Of a stretch of DNA of 64,000 nt, positions 16,660 to 24,502 are shown one piece after another. Within the stretch, counting starts at the first letter, position 1. Each line of letters starts with the position of its first letter. The notes below the pieces were generated by a model. It searched no databases, was not told where the DNA came from, and saw only the letters and a program-made list of their open reading frames with translations. The stretch covers positions 1,612,001 to 1,676,000 of the forward strand of contig OY970300.1 in assembly GCA_963716245.1 (NCBI GenBank), in the 5' to 3' direction. The translations under genes and the position numbers were made by a program. This DNA is from VRUE01 sp963716245. Lineage in GTDB: Bacteria; Actinomycetota; Thermoleophilia; Solirubrobacterales; 70-9.

Positions 16660-17997
16660 TCCCAGCGAGAAGCTGCGCAGCCGGTAGGCGACCTGGCCCC
16701 CGGCGATCGTCATCAGCACCCGGCCGGTCAGCTCGCGGCCCGCGCACCAGGAGTTCTCGGAGCGGCTCTCGTAGCCCTCCTCGCCGACCGTCCAGCCGGC
16801 GGAGAGGTCGCAGAGGGCGACGTTGGCCTCGCTGCCGGGAGCGAGGCTGGGCCGCTCGAGGTCGAAGGGCTCGGCGCCGCCGCTCATCCGCTCGACGACG
16901 AGGGCCAGGTCGAGCACGCCCGGCAGGACCAGGTCGGTGTGCAAAGCGGCGAAGGCCGTCTCCAGACCGGTCACGCCCATCGCCGCCTGCTCGAAGGGGA
17001 CCTCCTTGTCCTCGACCGCGTGCGGGGCGTGGTCGGTCGCAATGCAGTCGATCGTCCCGTCCCGGAGCCCGGCGAGCAGGGCCTGCCGGTCGGCCTCGGA
17101 GCGAAGCGGCGGGTTCATCTTGAAGCGGCGGGGATCGAGGCTGCGGACCTCCTCGTCGGTGAGGCAGAGGTGGTGGGGGCTCGCCTCGCAGCTGATCCGC
17201 ACGCCGGCCTCCTTGGCCGCGCGCACGGCGTCGACTGACTCCGCCGCGGAGAGGTGCTGGACGTGGATGCGACCGCTCTCGTAGGCGGCCAGGGCCGCGT
17301 CGCGGGCGATCGCGGTCGACTCCGAGACCGAGGGGATGCCCGACAGGCCGAGCGCGGCCGAGACCGGGCCCTCGTGCATGACCCCGTCGCCCGACAGCTC
17401 GGGGTCCTCCTCGTGGAGGGCGATCGTGCCGCCGCAGAGGCGCTGGTACTGGAGGGCTCGGCGCAGGACGCGCGCGCTGCGGACCGGCAGCCCGTCGTCG
17501 CTGAAGCCGAGCGCCCCGGCGTCGCGCAGCGCCGCCATCTCGGTCAGCTCCTCGCCGCGCATGCCGCGCGTGACGGTGGCCAGGAAGCCGACCGGGACCG
17601 AGGCCTGCTCGCGCGCCGCCTCGCGCAGCGCCTCGACGTCGGCCAGCGTCGAGACGGGCGGGTCGGTATTGGCCATCGCCAGGACACCGCAGTAGCCGCC
17701 GGCGGCGGCCGAGCGGGTGCCGGTCTCGACGTCCTCCTTGTGCTCCTGCCCGGGCGTGCGCAGGTGCACGTGGGGATCGAAGAACGCCGGGAAGGCGTGC
17801 AGTCCGTCGGCCTCGACCTCCTCCATCCCGCCAGCCTCGGCCGCGCCCGGCGCGCTCAGCTCGGCGATCCGGCCGCCGCGCACGACCACGTCGTGCGCCC
17901 CCTCGATCCCGGCGACCGGGTCGAGCACGGTGGCGCCGCGCAGGACGACGTCGGCGCCCCCTCCGGAGCGCATGTCGAGCGCCGCTGCGAGGCTCAC
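16651..17997 (-). CDS. pyrC: Dihydroorotase (class I)
   Basis: Dihydroorotase cyclises carbamoyl-aspartate to dihydroorotate. Metal-binding motifs are visible: PAFFDPHVHLRTPGQEHKED (the DxHxHxR type motif), HEEDPEL, HVQHLSA, CEASPHHL and CIATDHAPH. This places it in the large class I enzymes (448 residues). The GTG start overlaps the pyrB stop as GTGA; an ATG at 17973 is an alternative. It is the third gene of the operon. Confidence 0.95.
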   Translation of the reverse strand: MSLAAALDMRSGGGADVVLRGATVLDPVAGIEGAHDVVVRGGRIAELSAPGAAEAGGMEEVEADGLHAFPAFFDPHVHLRTPGQEHKEDVETGTRSAAAGGYCGVLAMANTDPPVSTLADVEALREAAREQASVPVGFLATVTRGMRGEELTEMAALRDAGALGFSDDGLPVRSARVLRRALQYQRLCGGTIALHEEDPELSGDGVMHEGPVSAALGLSGIPSVSESTAIARDAALAAYESGRIHVQHLSAAESVDAVRAAKEAGVRISCEASPHHLCLTDEEVRSLDPRRFKMNPPLRSEADRQALLAGLRDGTIDCIATDHAPHAVEDKEVPFEQAAMGVTGLETAFAALHTDLVLPGVLDLALVVERMSGGAEPFDLERPSLAPGSEANVALCDLSAGWTVGEEGYESRSENSWCAGRELTGRVLMTIAGGQVAYRLRSFSLGVA

Positions 17998-18956
17998 GCG
18001 GGCTGCCCCAAGGGAGTCGGGCTCGTCCGGGCGCCGTCGCCCTCGACCGGCGCCGGGCGCTCGCGCGCCGCCAGCAGCTCGTAGAGGATCGCCATCCGCA
18101 CGACCAGGCCGGACGCCACCTGCTCGGAGATCAGCGACTGGGGCGAGTCGACCGCCTCGCCGGAGAGCTCGACGCCGCGGTTGACGGGGCCGGGGTGCAT
18201 CAACAGCTGCCGCGGGCCGAGGCGCCGCGTGTCTATCTGGAAGTGCGTCGCGTACTCGCGCAGCGAGGGCAGGAAGGTCTCGGCCATCCGCTCTTTCTGC
18301 AGGCGCAGGGCGTAGACGACGTCGGCCTCGTCGAGCCGGCCGAGCGAGTGGGAGACATCGCAGCCGAGCGCCTCGATCCCGCGCGGGATCAGGGTCGGCG
18401 GGCCGCACACGGTGACCTTCGCCCCCATCGCCCCGAAGGCGACGAGGTTGGAGCGGGCGACGCGGCTGTGGAGGACGTCGCCGACGATCCAGATCCGCTT
18501 TCCGTCGAGGCTGCCGAGGCGGCGCCGCAGGGTGAACAGGTCGAGCAGGGCCTGGCTGGGGTGCTCGTGCTTGCCGTCGCCGGCGTTGACGACCGCCGCC
18601 TCGGACCACTCGGCGACCATCTGGGCCGCGCCCGCATAGGGGTGGCGGATGACTATCGCGGCGGGTTCGTAGGCGGTGAGGGTCGCGATCGTGTCCTTCA
18701 GCGACTCGCCCTTGTCGACCGCCGACCCTCCCGACTTGATCGAGATCAGGTCGGCGGAGAGCCGCTTCGCGGCAAGCTCGAAGGAGGACGAGGTGCGGGT
18801 GCTCGCCTCGTAGAAGAGGCTGACGACGGTCCGGCCGCGCAGCGTCGGCACCTTCTTGATGTCGCGCCGGCCGACCTCGGCGAAGCTCTCGGCGCGGTCG
18901 AGGATCGCCTCGATCTCGACCCGGGAGAGCTGCTCGATGCCGAGCAGGTGCCTCAT
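17994..18956 (-). CDS. pyrB: Aspartate carbamoyltransferase, catalytic chain
   Basis: PyrB transfers the carbamoyl group to aspartate, the first committed step of pyrimidine synthesis. The 320-residue protein shows the carbamoyl-phosphate loop FYEASTRTSSSFELAAKRL, the GGSAVDKGESLKDT loop, and the substrate motifs HPYAGA, HPSQALLD and HPGPVNRG. No pyrI regulatory chain is present, as expected in actinobacteria. The ATG overlaps the pyrR stop by four bases. Confidence 0.97.
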   Translation of the reverse strand: MRHLLGIEQLSRVEIEAILDRAESFAEVGRRDIKKVPTLRGRTVVSLFYEASTRTSSSFELAAKRLSADLISIKSGGSAVDKGESLKDTIATLTAYEPAAIVIRHPYAGAAQMVAEWSEAAVVNAGDGKHEHPSQALLDLFTLRRRLGSLDGKRIWIVGDVLHSRVARSNLVAFGAMGAKVTVCGPPTLIPRGIEALGCDVSHSLGRLDEADVVYALRLQKERMAETFLPSLREYATHFQIDTRRLGPRQLLMHPGPVNRGVELSGEAVDSPQSLISEQVASGLVVRMAILYELLAARERPAPVEGDGARTSPTPLGQPA

Positions 18957-19513
18957 GCGATCGCCTCGGCGGTCTGGGGCTCGGAGATCGTCACCTCGTC
19001 GACCTCGTCGACCTCCTCCAGTCGCACGTTGACCCGCTCGCCGCGCGCCGTCGGCAGGTTCTTGCCGACGTAGTCGGGCCGGATCGGCAGCTCGCGGTGG
19101 CCGCGGTCGCAGAGGACGGCCAGCTGGACGCGCTGCGGGCGGCCGTAGTCGAAGAGGGCGTCGACCGCGGCGCGCACGGTGCGGCCGGTGAACAGCACGT
19201 CGTCGACGAGGACGACGGTGCGCTCGGCGAGGTCGAAGTCGACGTGCGAGGCGTGGACGACCGGCTGGGAGGCGGGGGACTTGGCGCCCACGTCGTCGCG
19301 GTAGAAGGAGATGTCGAGATCGCCGATCGGCAGCTCGCTCTCCGTCATCTCGCCGAGCAGGGCATGGAGGCGGCGGGCGATCACGGCCCCGCGGGTGTGG
19401 ATTCCGACGATCGCCAAGCTGTCGGGGACCGGGTTCTTCTCGGCGATCTCGTGGGCGATCCGCCGCAGCGTTCGCCTCAGGTCGTCGCGCTCGAGCACGA
19501 CCTTCTCACTCAC
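18953..19513 (-). CDS. pyrR: Bifunctional pyr operon regulator / uracil phosphoribosyltransferase PyrR
   Basis: PyrR binds pyr mRNA when UMP is plentiful and represses the operon; it also has weak uracil phosphoribosyltransferase activity. The 186-residue protein shows VVLVDDVLFTGRTVRAAVDALFDYGRP, the PRPP-binding loop, and an N-terminal PyrR-specific part (DDLRRTLRRIAHEIAEKN, VGIHTRGAVIARRL). The GTG start has GGAG eight bases upstream. That site lies in a leader hairpin bearing the PyrR-binding loop, so PyrR probably represses its own translation and that of the coupled operon. Confidence 0.96.
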   Translation of the reverse strand: MSEKVVLERDDLRRTLRRIAHEIAEKNPVPDSLAIVGIHTRGAVIARRLHALLGEMTESELPIGDLDISFYRDDVGAKSPASQPVVHASHVDFDLAERTVVLVDDVLFTGRTVRAAVDALFDYGRPQRVQLAVLCDRGHRELPIRPDYVGKNLPTARGERVNVRLEEVDEVDEVTISEPQTAEAIA

Positions 19514-19522
19514 TCCATTTGC

Positions 19523-19554
19523 TCCTTCTGGCCTCTCTGGACCTGGTTAAAGGA
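19523..19554 (-). promoter_or_regulatory. PyrR-binding hairpin that can sequester the pyrR ribosome-binding site
   Basis: On the minus strand the leader reads GGTCCAGAGAGGCC (19530-19543). This contains the conserved PyrR recognition loop known from Bacillus and mycobacterial pyr leaders (UCCnGnGAGG). It is enclosed by TCCTT (19550-19554) and AAGGA (19523-19527). The second arm overlaps the AAGGAG Shine-Dalgarno before the pyrR GTG. PyrR binding would hide the ribosome-binding site, a translational control type described for mycobacteria. No terminator is seen in the leader. Confidence 0.78.
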
Positions 19555-19561
19555 CGGCTGG

Positions 19562-19570
19562 AGAGTAGCA
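19562..19570 (-). promoter_or_regulatory. Candidate extended -10 of the pyr operon promoter
   Basis: TGCTACTCT on the minus strand (-10 TACTCT at 19562-19567 with an upstream TGn) sits just before the PyrR leader. The -35 region is poor. The same TGnTACTCT string occurs before vapB and before the thrC riboswitch. The transcript would start near 19555, right at the base of the PyrR hairpin. Confidence 0.45.
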
Positions 19571-19611
19571 GTGCCCCGCGACGGGAAAGGACCGCTGGCG
19601 GAAGAACTGAC

Positions 19612-19639
19612 TTGCTAATCAAGCTCTTTCGACTATAAG
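19612..19639 (+). promoter_or_regulatory. Candidate promoter of the lipoprotein pair, leaderless
   Basis: -35 TTGCTA (19612-19617), 16-base spacer, -10 TATAAG (19634-19639). The ATG at 19649 lies nine bases after the -10, so the start point would fall within a few bases of it. The promoter is divergent from the pyr operon. Confidence 0.55.
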
Positions 19640-19648
19640 ATGCGCCGC

Positions 19649-20137
19649 ATGTCGAGCTTCAGGCGCCTGCTCTTCCCCGCCCTGGCGATCGGGATCGCGA
19701 TCCTCGCGGCCGCGATGGTCGCGGGTTGCGGCGACTCGGACAGCGACGCTGACCAACCGGCGGCGTCGAGCGAGCCGAGCCAGGCCTACACCCAGCTGCT
19801 CGCCGGCCTGAAGAAAGCCGCCCTCGCGGGAGAGGGGTACAAGGCGATCCGCAAGGCGAACTCCCTGCCGAATCCGGAGGAGTCCGTCGTCGACGCATTC
19901 TGCGAGACGGTCTGGCAGCTGGACGTCAACGCCGAAACGGAAAAGCTCGCCCGACACTCCTACATCCTCGGCAGGATCCGCAGCTTCGCCGAACTGAACA
20001 TGGGCGTCGCCTACGTGCCGGGGCGAGCCGAGCTCCCGGAAGTCGCGAAGGCGCTGGACGAGCTGGACACGACGTTCGACATCGCCTCCTTCGACGCGCA
20101 GCTGAACGACCGCTACAAGCGGGCCTGCAACACCTAG
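19649..20137 (+). CDS. Small secreted lipoprotein, first of a tandem pair; function unknown
   Basis: The product has 162 residues and a lipoprotein signal peptide: SFRRLLFPALAIGIA, then the lipobox VAGC with Cys27, followed by an acidic Asp/Ser stretch. The mature domain is mostly helical and holds an EAF/DAFCETVW motif and the C-terminal signature LDTTFDIASFDAQLNDRYKRACNT. Two further Cys residues (in AFCETV and RACNT) are conserved in the next gene and may form a disulfide outside the membrane. An in-frame ATG at 19640 would add three residues, but it sits right behind the -10 box. I do not recognise the family. Confidence 0.75.
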   Translation: MSSFRRLLFPALAIGIAILAAAMVAGCGDSDSDADQPAASSEPSQAYTQLLAGLKKAALAGEGYKAIRKANSLPNPEESVVDAFCETVWQLDVNAETEKLARHSYILGRIRSFAELNMGVAYVPGRAELPEVAKALDELDTTFDIASFDAQLNDRYKRACNT

Positions 20138-20155
20138 CGGCCGGTCCCGCCGCCG

Positions 20156-20632
20156 ATGCGCCCGAGAGCCCTCTTCCTCCCCCTCCTCGTGGCGGGAGCC
20201 CTCGCGGTCGCGCCGGCGGGCTGCGGCGATGGTGAGAGCACCGCGGAGCAGGCCGAAGGTGGTTCGACGCAGCCGAGCGCGGACTACCGCGAGCTGCTGA
20301 CCGGCGTCCGGCGCGCGGCGGAGGCGAACACCGGATACGAAGCGCTCAGCCGAGCCGAGGCGCTGGCGCCTCCGGAGCAGGCGGCGCTCGAAGCGTTCTG
20401 CGAAATCGTCTGGAAGGTCGACGTCAACCAGGACGGCGACGTGTCGAAGGGGCCGGCGATCCCCGCCTGGATCAGGGGCTATGCCGAATCGAACCTCGGG
20501 GTCGCCTACATGGCGGGGAAGGCCCGTCTGCCCGCCCTCTCGGCCGCGCTCGCGGAGCTCGATTCCACCCTCGACCTCGGCTCGCTCGACGCCGAGCTGA
20601 GCAAGCGCTACAAGCGGGCCTGCTACACGTGA
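20156..20632 (+). CDS. Small secreted lipoprotein, second of a tandem pair; function unknown
   Basis: This 158-residue paralogue of the preceding gene starts 18 bases after it. The signal peptide ends in a lipobox-like APAGC with Cys23. Shared with the first copy are SxxYxxLLxGxxxAA, EAFCEIVWKVDVN, the NLGVAYMAGKARLP stretch and the end LDSTLDLGSLDAELSKRYKRACYT. The two copies have diverged strongly outside these blocks, so the duplication is old. Its 3' end overlaps the opposite-strand RNase Z gene by ten bases. Confidence 0.75.
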   Translation: MRPRALFLPLLVAGALAVAPAGCGDGESTAEQAEGGSTQPSADYRELLTGVRRAAEANTGYEALSRAEALAPPEQAALEAFCEIVWKVDVNQDGDVSKGPAIPAWIRGYAESNLGVAYMAGKARLPALSAALAELDSTLDLGSLDAELSKRYKRACYT

Positions 20633-21624
20633 CCAAGCGGGCCGTCCTGCGGCTCGGGCTGCCCCGCAACCGGCTCACCGCGCTCCCGAGCCCCGTTGGA
20701 GACGAGCTTCGGCCCCGCGCGCTCGGGGAAGGGGATCTCGACCAGGTCGAAGTCCCGCGGCGCGACCGCCTCCGGGAAGACCTCGCGGGCCTCGTCGAGG
20801 ATCCTGCCGACGTGGTAGCGCGAGGAGATGTGGACCAGGGCCAGCATCTCGACGTCGGCCTCGCGGGCGACCGCGGCCGCCTGGCCGACGGTCGAGTGAC
20901 CGGTGTCGGCGGCGCGCTGCGCCTCCTCCTCGGCGAAGCTGGCGTCGTGGACCAGCAGGTGGGCTCCGTGCGCGGCTTCGACCGTCGCGCGGCAGGGCGC
21001 CGTGTCCCCGGTGATGACGATCTTGCGCCCGGCGCGCGATTCGCCCATCACGTCGCGCGGCTGCACCGGTCCGAGCGCGCCAGCGACGGTCTCGCCGCGC
21101 TGCAGGGCGGCGAACGCGGGGCCTTCCTCGACCCCGAGGCGCTTGGCCGTCTGAGGGTCGAAGCGCCCCGGCCGGCCCTCCTCGACCAGCGCGTAGCCGA
21201 GCGCACGCACGCTGTGCTCGACCGGGAAGGCGCGCAGGTCGGCTCCATCGAGGGCCATCGAGTCGCCCGGATCGAGTTCGACCAGCTCGAGCTTGAAGGC
21301 GAGCCGGCCGACGATCCGGTGCAGCGTCTTGAACAGGTCGACCAGGCCACGCGGCCCGTAGACCGTCAGCGGCCGCTCCCGCTCGGTCAGGTCGTAGGTT
21401 TTGAGCAGCCCCGGCAGGCCCAGGAAGTGGTCGGCGTGGAAGTGCGTCAGGTACACCTCGTCGACCTGGACCAGCCCGAGGGAGCGCTGCATCTGCCGCT
21501 GCGTCCCCTCGCCGCAGTCGAACAGCAGCCGTTCGCCGCCACGGGCCACTAGGACGCTCGCGGTGTTGCGTCGCGCCGAAGGCACGGCGCCCCCGGTGCC
21601 GAGAAAAGTCACGCTCAAATCCAT
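20623..21624 (-). CDS. rnz: Ribonuclease Z (tRNA 3' endonuclease)
   Basis: RNase Z removes the 3' trailer of tRNA precursors. The metallo-beta-lactamase fold is complete: FLGTGGAVPSARRNTAS at the start, the zinc motif HFHADHFLGLPGLL (residues 61-66 are HFHADH), VEHSVRALGY, ITGDTAPC and a C-terminal HISSRYH. Length (333) is normal for the short bacterial form. A C-terminal tail of about 25 polar residues is not part of the fold. The neighbouring tRNA-Arg lacks an encoded CCA, which fits a need for RNase Z. Confidence 0.95.
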   Translation of the reverse strand: MDLSVTFLGTGGAVPSARRNTASVLVARGGERLLFDCGEGTQRQMQRSLGLVQVDEVYLTHFHADHFLGLPGLLKTYDLTERERPLTVYGPRGLVDLFKTLHRIVGRLAFKLELVELDPGDSMALDGADLRAFPVEHSVRALGYALVEEGRPGRFDPQTAKRLGVEEGPAFAALQRGETVAGALGPVQPRDVMGESRAGRKIVITGDTAPCRATVEAAHGAHLLVHDASFAEEEAQRAADTGHSTVGQAAAVAREADVEMLALVHISSRYHVGRILDEAREVFPEAVAPRDFDLVEIPFPERAGPKLVSNGARERGEPVAGQPEPQDGPLGHV

Positions 21625-21636
21625 TCGTCCGCGAGC

Positions 21637-22104
21637 CTACGCGACGGAGGCGAGAGGTTCCTCCGCCGGTGCCGCAGAGGCAAGCGCGCGCAGCGAATCG
21701 AGCGACCAGCGGCCGATCTCGAACTCGGCGGCGAACCGGATGCCGCGCCGCTGGTTGTTGCGAGGCGGCTCGAGCCTGAGCCTGCCCTCGAACTCGGCAA
21801 CCCCGTCTATCGGCACGAGGTACACGGATTGGCGTGGTGGGAAGTAAACGCCGAATACATCGGCCAAGCCTCGGTAGGACTGCGGCCCCCGGCCGTGGTC
21901 CGTCGAACGGCAGTTGAAGATCAGGCAACCTCCGGCAGGCCAGGCCGTCTTGCATTGGACACGAATGAAAGTCGAGCCTCCCGCGCACACCACCAAGTCG
22001 TAAGGCTGTCCCTCGCCAAAGGGAATAAGCACGTCGTAGCCATGGCGCACCAAAGCCGCCAGCACCATTGCCTCCCCCTCGTTTCCTCTCCCTGCCGTAG
22101 TCAT
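21637..22104 (-). CDS. PD-(D/E)XK nuclease-like protein (group I intron endonuclease-like family)
   Basis: The 155-residue protein begins GRGNEGEAMVLAALVRHGYDVLIPFGEGQPYDLVV and continues FIRVQCKTAW. This gives the expected active-site pattern: E11, D36 in PYDLVV, then Q50-x-K52 in place of E-x-K. The later SYRGLADVFGVYFPPRQSVYLVPID matches the small PD-(D/E)XK family first noted with intron homing nucleases (PDDEXK_5-like). It sits 82 bases from tRNA-Arg and runs away from it. DNA cleavage is plausible but unproven; such stand-alone copies are common in actinobacteria and their role is unknown. Confidence 0.7.
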   Translation of the reverse strand: MTTAGRGNEGEAMVLAALVRHGYDVLIPFGEGQPYDLVVCAGGSTFIRVQCKTAWPAGGCLIFNCRSTDHGRGPQSYRGLADVFGVYFPPRQSVYLVPIDGVAEFEGRLRLEPPRNNQRRGIRFAAEFEIGRWSLDSLRALASAAPAEEPLASVA

Positions 22105-22186
22105 TTGCGAAACCTTATGTCTACGATCGGACAGAACGTACGTTCGGTCCCGGGGTCACGCGTCTCAACGGATAAGCTGCTGGCGA

Positions 22187-22260
22187 GCGCCCGTAGCTCA
22201 GTTGGATAGAGCGTGCGCCTCCGGAGCGCAAGGCCGCAGGTTCGAATCCTGCCGGGCGCG
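22187..22260 (+). tRNA. tRNA-Arg, anticodon CCG
   Basis: A full cloverleaf is present. Acceptor arms GCGCCCG (22187-22193) and CGGGCGC (22253-22259) pair perfectly, followed by discriminator G at 22260. The D-arm is GCTC/GAGC. The anticodon stem TGCGC/GCGCA holds the loop CTCCGGA, with anticodon CCG at 22221-22223. The T-arm GCAGG-TTCGAAT-CCTGC is complete. It decodes CGG. CCA is not encoded. Confidence 0.97.
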
Positions 22261-22297
22261 TCCTCACCTTCCGGCGCTTCGTGTCTAATACGGCGCC

Positions 22298-23008
22298 GTG
22301 ACGCAGGCCGCCGACACGCGACCCCCGCGCGGGGCGCTCGCCGTCGTCGCGATCGGGCTGCTCGCAACGGTCGTCGCGGCGCTGGCCTCGACCGACGAGA
22401 CGGGTGGGAGCTGGGTGACCGTCGAATGGCAGGCCAGGGCCGCGCTGCCCGACTCCAAATCGGCCCGGATACCGGGCGGCGGCTCGATGAGGCTCGAAGA
22501 CGCCGGGCTGCGGGTGACCGACAGCAACATCGGCGGCGAGCGGATCTTCCGCCTCGCCGCGATCCTGGGGATCGACGCGGGCTCGGCGGTCGGCCAGGCG
22601 CGCGTCGTCTGCCGGGCAAGCGGCGGCGGCGGCGAGCTGGCGCGCACCGGCGACAACCGCGGCGCCTTCCCGCGCTCGACCAGCGAAGAGAGCCTGACCA
22701 AGCAGGACGTTCCAGACCGCGTCGGGCTCAGGTTCCACTACAGCGGCGGCGAATACGCGTCGCTCGAACTCGGGGACGCCTTCGACGCCTACACCGAGCT
22801 GCGCGGCGTCGTCGGCACCTGGGAGGAGCACCGGACCGCGTCGATGGGATGGCAGTGGGGCCTGCCGAAGGGCCGCCCGAAGGAGCCCCTGACCCTCGGC
22901 TTCGCCTCCTTCTGGAAAACGACGCGCGCGCCGGCGGGCAGCATCGCCTGCACGCTCGAGAACGCGGTCGGGGCGGCGAGCGTGCGCACCGGCGGCTCGC
23001 TCCGCTAG
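22298..23008 (+). CDS. Single-pass membrane or secreted protein of unknown function
   Basis: The 236-residue product has one N-terminal hydrophobic segment (about residues 13-30, ALAVVAIGLLATVVAAL) and then a soluble domain that should face outside. The domain has many beta-prone stretches (SWVTVEWQARAALP, RVGLRFHYSGG, YASLELGDAF) and two Cys (VVCRASG, IACTLEN) that could form a disulfide. I do not recognise the family. The GTG start has a -10-like TAATAC (22286-22291) only six bases upstream, so the mRNA may be leaderless. It starts 37 bases after tRNA-Arg and converges with the SRAP gene. Confidence 0.7.
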   Translation: MTQAADTRPPRGALAVVAIGLLATVVAALASTDETGGSWVTVEWQARAALPDSKSARIPGGGSMRLEDAGLRVTDSNIGGERIFRLAAILGIDAGSAVGQARVVCRASGGGGELARTGDNRGAFPRSTSEESLTKQDVPDRVGLRFHYSGGEYASLELGDAFDAYTELRGVVGTWEEHRTASMGWQWGLPKGRPKEPLTLGFASFWKTTRAPAGSIACTLENAVGAASVRTGGSLR

Positions 23009-23013
23009 CTCGC

Positions 23014-23811
23014 CTACGCGGGCGCGACCAGCAGCTCCGGCCCCTCGATCCCTTTGCCGACCTTGTTCAGCCTCGGGTTGGCCGGCGCTCCCTCCATCCG
23101 CGAGGCGGACAGCGGCGCGCACATCGCGATCGCGTCCTCCGCCTCCAGGTCGGGCCGCAGCCATGCCGCCTCCGCCTCGGGCCCGGGCAGGACCGCGGGC
23201 ATCCGGTCGTGCACCTTGCCGACGACCTCGTTCGGCGTCGTCGTGACGATCGTGCAGCTGTAGAGCCAGCCGTCGTCGAAGCCGCGGTCCTCGTCGTCCT
23301 CCCACTCCTTGCGGGTGCAGAGCCCGGCGAAGGCGAACGGCTCGCCGCCGTCGACGGTGAAGCGCCACGGCTGGCGCGGCTGCTTGGGGTCCTCCGCCTT
23401 CATCCACTCGTAGAAGCCGTCGGCGACGATCAGGCAGCGGTGGCGGAACTTGCCGACCAGCGGCGCGTAGGCCCGGCTCGAGTCGAGGTTCTCCGCTTTC
23501 GCGTTGATCATCCGGTAGCCGACCTTGAGGTCCTTCGCCCAGCGCGGCACGAGCCCCCAGCGCATCAGCCGCGCCTCCCGCTCCCCCCGGGCCGCCTCGT
23601 CGGGATCCGGCGAGGAGCGGATCGTCAGCACCTCTTGGGTCGGCGCCACGTTGAAGCGGCCGAGGGCCGACTCGGCTTTCCTCGCCCGCTCCTTGGTCGG
23701 CGCGGGCGCCTTCCCGGAGCCGTTGCGCTCCAGCGACCTTTCCAGCTCGACCTGGAAGCGGTCGGCGATCTTCTTCGTGTCCTTGGCCGTGACCGTGAAG
23801 CGCCCGCACAT
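23014..23811 (-). CDS. yedK: SRAP-domain protein (HMCES/YedK), abasic-site DNA-protein crosslinker
   Basis: Proteins of this family covalently bind abasic sites in single-stranded DNA through the N-terminal Cys2 and protect them. MCGRFTVTA shows Cys2. The other catalytic residues lie in MINAKAENL (Asn), IVADGFYEW (Glu) and KVHDRMPAVL (His). The length of 265 residues includes an insert of about 25 residues after the first helix (SLERNGSGKAPAPTKERARK). The gene stands alone, convergent with its left neighbour. Confidence 0.93.
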   Translation of the reverse strand: MCGRFTVTAKDTKKIADRFQVELERSLERNGSGKAPAPTKERARKAESALGRFNVAPTQEVLTIRSSPDPDEAARGEREARLMRWGLVPRWAKDLKVGYRMINAKAENLDSSRAYAPLVGKFRHRCLIVADGFYEWMKAEDPKQPRQPWRFTVDGGEPFAFAGLCTRKEWEDDEDRGFDDGWLYSCTIVTTTPNEVVGKVHDRMPAVLPGPEAEAAWLRPDLEAEDAIAMCAPLSASRMEGAPANPRLNKVGKGIEGPELLVAPA

Positions 23812-23833
23812 GGCGCTCAGCCTAGCCGGGTGC

Positions 23834-24247
23834 TCAAAGCCGCTCGGGCGCGATCAGCTCGACGGTCGGGAAGTAGGTACGACAGCGCGACGGATCTCGG
23901 GTCAGCAGCCGCAGTCCGTCGACAGCGGCGTGAGCTCCGATGAAGAAGTCGGGAAGCGGCGAGCGCTTCGAGCCCCCGCGACGGCGATAGTCCACGAACG
24001 CCCTACCGGCCAGAAAGGCAGCGGACCACGGGAGTGGGACTCGCTCGATGCCCTGCACCTCGAGCGCCCATTCGCAATCGCCGGCAGTGGGAAAGCCAGG
24101 CGAAACCTCGGCGAAGACGATCTGGTTGATGAAGACGGCTCCGTCCTCCAAGGCCTCGATCAGCGCCTCGTCGGACCACGCACCCCACTCGGGGTCGTCT
24201 ACCAAGACGTCGATCAAGACGTTCGAGTCGAGAAGCGTGGCCGGCAC
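23834..24247 (-). CDS. vapC: PIN-domain ribonuclease toxin, VapC type
   Basis: The 137-residue PIN domain has its four acidic residues at D7 (LLDSNVLID), E47 (FAEVSP), D100 (PLPDFFIGAHA) and D118 (LLTRDPSR). VapC toxins cleave RNA, often tRNA or the sarcin-ricin loop, when freed from the antitoxin. The gene follows the AbrB-type antitoxin gene by six bases, the usual order for a type II module. The target is unknown. Confidence 0.88.
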   Translation of the reverse strand: MPATLLDSNVLIDVLVDDPEWGAWSDEALIEALEDGAVFINQIVFAEVSPGFPTAGDCEWALEVQGIERVPLPWSAAFLAGRAFVDYRRRGGSKRSPLPDFFIGAHAAVDGLRLLTRDPSRCRTYFPTVELIAPERL

Positions 24248-24253
24248 ACCTAT

Positions 24254-24502
24254 CTAAGGCTCCTGGCCCCAATCCTCTCCCCGGGTAAGCCTCATCACTT
24301 CGTCCGTCGTCATCGTGTAGCTCCTCCCGGCCTCGCGAAGGTGGGCGATGACTTCCTCGCCCCGCCTGCGCCCGCCGACGGCCTTCCGCACGCGAATCTC
24401 GTCCTCGCCCGGAACGAATTCGACCTCACTGCCCGGCAACAGCCCGAACTCGTCGCGTAGCCGCTTCGGGATCGTGACCTGGCCTTTGCTCGTGATCTTC
24501 AT
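24254..24502 (-). CDS. vapB: AbrB/MazE-fold antitoxin, VapB type
   Basis: The 82-residue protein starts with the swapped-hairpin DNA-binding domain MKITSKGQVTIPKRLRDEFGLLPG...VEFV. It ends with a basic and acidic helix that should wrap the PIN toxin (EEVIAHLREAGRSYTMTTDEVMRLTRGEDW). Its ATG overlaps the stop of the sugar-nucleotide gene upstream (ATGA), and its promoter and operator lie inside the end of that gene. The -10 is six bases before the ATG, so the transcript should be leaderless. Confidence 0.88.
   Translation of the reverse strand: MKITSKGQVTIPKRLRDEFGLLPGSEVEFVPGEDEIRVRKAVGGRRRGEEVIAHLREAGRSYTMTTDEVMRLTRGEDWGQEP

Noticed and set aside
19640..19648. Upstream ATG for the first lipoprotein
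   Set aside because: It lies directly behind the -10 box, upstream of the likely transcription start; the ATG at 19649 fits better.
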